Shown here: in pieces, positions 12,418-13,404 of the stretch | Position numbering within the stretch: position 1 is the stretch's first letter | How the letters are laid out: each line of letters begins with the position of its first letter | Origin: Propionibacteriaceae bacterium | GTDB lineage: Bacteria; Actinomycetota; Actinomycetes; Propionibacteriales; Propionibacteriaceae | Assembly (NCBI GenBank): GCA_031262845.1 | Contig: JAISGZ010000173.1 | Location: 1 to 13,404, forward strand | Direction: 5' to 3' | DNA length: 13,404 bases | Program-made: the position numbers and the translations under genes | Notes under the pieces: model-generated | Told to the model about the DNA's origin: nothing | The model's input: only the letters and a program-made list of their open reading frames with translations | The model's database searches: none

Positions 12418-13401
12418 TTAGATGCCCTTCAACTTCGCTGACGACGTCGAAAGCCCAGGTTCACAGCTGTCGGGCGCCACCCGCAGATGGTGGACATCAC
12501 CGGCCGCGAACCAGCGTAATTCGCCGTCGACGATCAGGCCCAGCTCACCGCTGGCGGCGATGGCGCTGGCCTGGCCACAGATGGCGGTCTCGTCCGGTCG
12601 GTCGGAGAACGTCAGTCGGACCGATTGGCCGAGCGTGGCCGAATAGGCCCGGTAAGCCGGGAGTAGATCGTGACCGGCCTCCCACAACGCCAGTACCTCG
12701 TCCAACTGGCGCAGGACCGCCACCGCCGCAGCCTCCCGGCTGGTCACGACACCAGCCAATGCCAGCGAGATCGACTCCGGCGTCGGCAACTCGGCCGCCG
12801 TCTGGCTGATGTTGAGGCCGATGCCGATGACCGCCTGGGTCTCGGACCCTCTGGCCACGGTTTCGACGAGCAAGCCGGCGCATTTCAGCTGGTTGAGAAG
12901 CACGTCATTGGGCCATTTGAGCTGCACCCAGGGTGGGGGCGAGGTGGTCGAGCTGGACTCAGTCGAGGCCTGGGCTGGGGACTTTGGCGGTGTCACGAGT
13001 CGGTCGGTGAAGCCCGTGGCGTCCAGCTCAACAGGGGCCGGAAGCGGCTGACCGGCCAGTTGCTCAATCGCCCGGGCCGTCGCCAGACCGGTCAACAGCG
13101 GCACCAAGGTCCACGCCCGGTCAGCTGGCAGCGTGATGGCCGCCGACAGGGCGATCGAGCGACCCAGTGGGCTCGACCACGGACGGCGGTGGCGGCCATG
13201 ACCGCCGTCCTGCTCGGCCGCCACGATGACCGCCCCCGGTCCCGTCGTCCCGGCCTTCAACCCGGCCAACAAGTCGGTGCTGGTCGAACCGGTCCGCTCG
13301 ACGACCGTCAGCCGGTGCCAACGAGAAGTCGCCAGACCTTGTTGCAGCTGAGTGGCATCCAACAAGATGGCGGCCGTGGGCGAATTCATGGACGGCATCA
13401 T
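12418..13401 (-). CDS. birA: Biotin-[acetyl-CoA-carboxylase] ligase (BirA)
   Basis: A protein of up to 327 residues that activates biotin with ATP and attaches it to the carrier lysine of biotin-dependent carboxylases in the cytoplasm. Motifs: TGSTSTDL (37-44), the biotinyl-AMP loop GHGRHRRPW (67-75), KWPNDV with the ligand-contacting Lys162, KCAGLLVE (173-180), GIGLN (193-197), and a small C-terminal SH3-like domain (about 258-308). There is no N-terminal HTH, so it should not act as the biotin repressor (group I, normal for actinomycetes). Two oddities: the loop differs from the usual GRGRRG (Arg to His, Gly to Arg), and residues 130-158 are a Pro/Ser/Thr-rich insertion before the catalytic lysine. 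Three ATGs (13401, 13398, 13389) could be the start; the window ends too soon to judge ribosome binding sites. Confidence 0.9.
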   Translation of the reverse strand: MMPSMNSPTAAILLDATQLQQGLATSRWHRLTVVERTGSTSTDLLAGLKAGTTGPGAVIVAAEQDGGHGRHRRPWSSPLGRSIALSAAITLPADRAWTLVPLLTGLATARAIEQLAGQPLPAPVELDATGFTDRLVTPPKSPAQASTESSSTTSPPPWVQLKWPNDVLLNQLKCAGLLVETVARGSETQAVIGIGLNISQTAAELPTPESISLALAGVVTSREAAAVAVLRQLDEVLALWEAGHDLLPAYRAYSATLGQSVRLTFSDRPDETAICGQASAIAASGELGLIVDGELRWFAAGDVHHLRVAPDSCEPGLSTSSAKLKGI

Positions 13402-13404
13402 GAC

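Overview
The window comes from a GC-rich actinomycete chromosome (Actinomycetota), genus not determined. The evidence for this is: a DUF5318 gene directly upstream of a class A penicillin-binding protein gene, the arrangement I recall around mycobacterial ponA1; a surface protein ending in LANTG, the LAXTG signal used by class E sortases; a membrane Ser/Thr kinase; and divergent genes that look leaderless. It reads as ordinary chromosome with some accessory or poorly described genes. There is no tRNA, rRNA, insertion sequence, CRISPR array or phage gene that I can support.

Layout. Positions 1-242 hold no convincing gene but contain a good promoter for a small Imm33/DUF2185 gene (243-608, +). 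A transmembrane Ser/Thr protein kinase (678-2708, -) diverges from a sigma-factor-like HTH protein (3051-3737, +). The 342-bp region between them carries short direct repeats. The 329-bp gap after the HTH gene holds an A/T-rich imperfect hairpin and a degenerate tandem array of about 17-bp units (3933-4094), which runs into the 3' end of thpR. The minus-strand set DUF5318, ponA-like and thpR (7555 down to 4067) is a tight operon: an 8-bp overlap, then a 14-bp gap. It is divergent from an AI-2E/PerM-family membrane protein (7673-9130, +), which is followed by class I fumarase (9265-10917, +). Converging on fumarase are a LAXTG-anchored secreted protein (11065-12249, -) and, upstream of it on the same strand, biotin-protein ligase (12418-13401, -).

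How the genes fit together. The best-supported functional block is cell envelope. It contains a bifunctional peptidoglycan synthase with a long polycationic cytoplasmic tail, a membrane Ser/Thr kinase with a Cys-containing ectodomain and no PASTA repeats, and a wall-anchored protein. Such kinases are known to phosphorylate envelope enzymes in this phylum, but a link between this kinase and this PBP is inference. Fumarase (TCA cycle or fumarate metabolism) and BirA (biotinylation of carboxylases) are housekeeping.

I found no clear new multi-gene system. The most unusual items are the 17-bp array spanning the thpR stop codon, the uncharacterised kinase/HTH divergent pair with repeats in its shared control region, the LAXTG protein with an unrecognised central domain, and an Imm33 gene with no toxin in view.
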